Assembly (NCBI GenBank): GCA_910592205.1
Contig: CAJVPJ010000594.1
Location: 1 to 21,208, forward strand
Direction: 5' to 3'
DNA: 21,208 bases
Source of the DNA: Paraglomus occultum
Lineage: Eukaryota > Glomeromycota > Glomeromycetes > Paraglomerales > Paraglomeraceae
Below the pieces are notes generated by a model. The model was not told where the DNA came from, searched no databases, and saw only the letters and a program-made list of their open reading frames with translations. Numbering within the stretch: the stretch's first letter is position 1; the number at the start of each line of letters is the position of its first letter. The position numbers and the translations under genes were made by a program. This document shows, piece by piece, positions 20,535-21,208 of the stretch.

Positions 20535-20550
20535 GTGTTTTTATTAATAG
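20535..20550 (+). other. 16-nt GT-AG segment at the alpha-C position of the catalytic kinase domain
   Basis: GAG|GTGTTT...TTAATAG|TTC encloses 16 nt, phase 0. Left in place it shifts the frame to a stop at 20577. Removed, it gives 'LFVNE|FRNHVKCSIDNELFLDPYG', a continuous alpha-C to beta4 segment. It lies at the homologous position of the 71-nt intron. Confidence 0.55.
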
Positions 20551-20810
20551 TTCAGAAATCATGTCAAGTGTTCAATTGATAATGAGCTTTTCCTTGACCC
20601 TTATGGATTTACACAAGATCCAGAAACAAAAGAATACATGATTGTTATGGAATATGCTGACAATGGTAATCTTTTTTCTTATTTAGACCATAATATTAAC
20701 AAATTGAAATGGTGCACGAAATTGAAGCATTTGCGGGATATTGCAAAGTATCTGGCTACTATCCATCATGTGAAATTAGTGCATTGTGATCTTCATGGTG
20801 GAAACATACT

Positions 20811-20830
20811 GTACTTTTGACATATACCAG
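20811..20830 (+). other. 20-nt GT-AG segment after the catalytic loop
   Basis: Segment starting GTACTTTTG and ending TACCAG. Left in place the frame stops at 20818. Removed, it joins 'HGGNIL' to 'LVHIVDDDYDETEHVQ' and restores the frame into the DLG motif. Phase 2. Confidence 0.5.
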
Positions 20831-21208
20831 TCTTGTACATATTGTTGATGATGATTATGATGAGACAGAACATGTCCAGACATTGATATGTGATCTTGGC
20901 CTCTCACAACTAGTGGATGGACATAAATCAAATTCAACCATTCAAGGAGTTTTATTGCACCAGAAGTTTTCAACACTTGTAAATTTACCCAGAAATCAGA
21001 CATATATTCTTTTGGTATTATTATGTATTTGATGGCTACTGGTGAACCACCTTTTAGAGATAGAGAATTTGACAGGGACTTAGCATGTGATATTATTGGT
21101 GGACTGCGACCAATGATGCCTGATTCAGCACCAGAAGAATATATGTCTGATTTCTGGGTAAATTTACAAGTGTTGAAAACTTCTGGTGCAATAAAACTCC
21201 TTGAATGG

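Larger units (their letters stand above)
18933..21208 (+). pseudogene. Protein kinase with tandem N-lobe modules, disrupted, running off the right edge
   Basis: Serine/threonine- or tyrosine-kinase-like family recalled from arbuscular mycorrhizal fungi. Three incomplete modules precede one full kinase domain. Each has a 'LDxFIxxS...LEWI' helix, a degenerate N-lobe and a beta4-beta5 strand pair ('GFTxDxxxxxYYxV'); Cys-rich CxxC linkers (about 19383-19435, 19870-19930) separate them. The C-terminal domain keeps an IGVGGYGTVY glycine loop (about 20394-20423), the VVLK lysine (20487), an alpha-C Glu (20532), HCDLHGGN in the catalytic loop (about 20782-20805), DLG instead of DFG, APE and DIYSFG. 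Lesions: in-frame TAA at 19572, 7-bp duplication at 20300-20313, 7-bp deletion near 20952. One normal intron (19677-19747, 71 nt) and three tiny GT-AG segments (18, 16, 20 nt) interrupt it. The neighbouring long genes read cleanly, so poor base quality is an unlikely explanation. ATG 18933 is the first available; true upstream exons may exist. Confidence 0.7.

Noticed and set aside
18933-21208. Treating all kinase frame breaks as sequencing errors
   Set aside because: The 1820-codon repeat gene and the 20-exon kinase in the same window read without a single break. The lesions here are 7-bp events and GT-AG segments rather than simple homopolymer slips; only the T-run at 20814-20817 could be one.

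Overview
This is AT-rich eukaryotic nuclear DNA, most likely from a fungus. The large central gene has short introns of about 60-95 nt with GT(A/G)AGT-like donors. Three family signatures recall the arbuscular mycorrhizal fungi (Glomeromycotina, Rhizophagus/Gigaspora-like): a degenerate RING/U-box plus TPR protein, 28-residue RNI-type LRRs, and kinases with a Cys-rich/'GWTSNNKQLDEFIKKS' module. That assignment rests on remembered family resemblance, not on a search.

Layout: (1) 1-1395 has no convincing gene; it holds a 23-bp hairpin, an ATTGA-rich simple repeat and a 31-bp tandem repeat. (2) 1396-6858 (-) is one uninterrupted 1820-codon gene: helical N-terminus, half-RING/U-box-like Cys/His motif, about 16 TPRs, then about 23 LRRs. 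(3) 6859-10310 has no confident gene, apart from a probable 5' intron of the TPR-LRR gene. (4) 10311-16817 (-) is a dual hybrid histidine kinase. I reconstructed it as 20 exons by joining splice sites in phase; the exons total 5034 nt (1677 residues plus stop). Order: PAS, GAF, HisKA, HATPase, REC, GAF, HisKA, HATPase, degenerate REC, intact REC. (5) 16818-18932 is the divergent upstream region, with at best a weak spliced small ORF near its right end. (6) 18933-21208 (+) is a broken protein-kinase gene that runs off the window. It has several incomplete kinase N-lobe modules in tandem before one full kinase domain.

The most unusual signal is in region 6. Three N-lobe copies carry a phase-0 GT-AG interruption at the same place in helix alpha-C, but its lengths are 71, 18 and 16 nt. 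A fourth GT-AG segment, 20 nt long, lies just after the catalytic loop. Removing the 16- and 20-nt segments restores the reading frame and the expected kinase sequence. The gene also has an in-frame TAA where a conserved Glu should be, a 7-bp tandem duplication and a 7-bp deletion. I therefore read it as a decaying kinase whose introns were shortened by deletion, while noting that true ultra-short introns are the more exciting alternative.

The two minus-strand genes and the kinase look like environmental or internal signalling parts (phosphorelay input, protein-interaction scaffold, expanded kinase family), but nothing shows that they work together.
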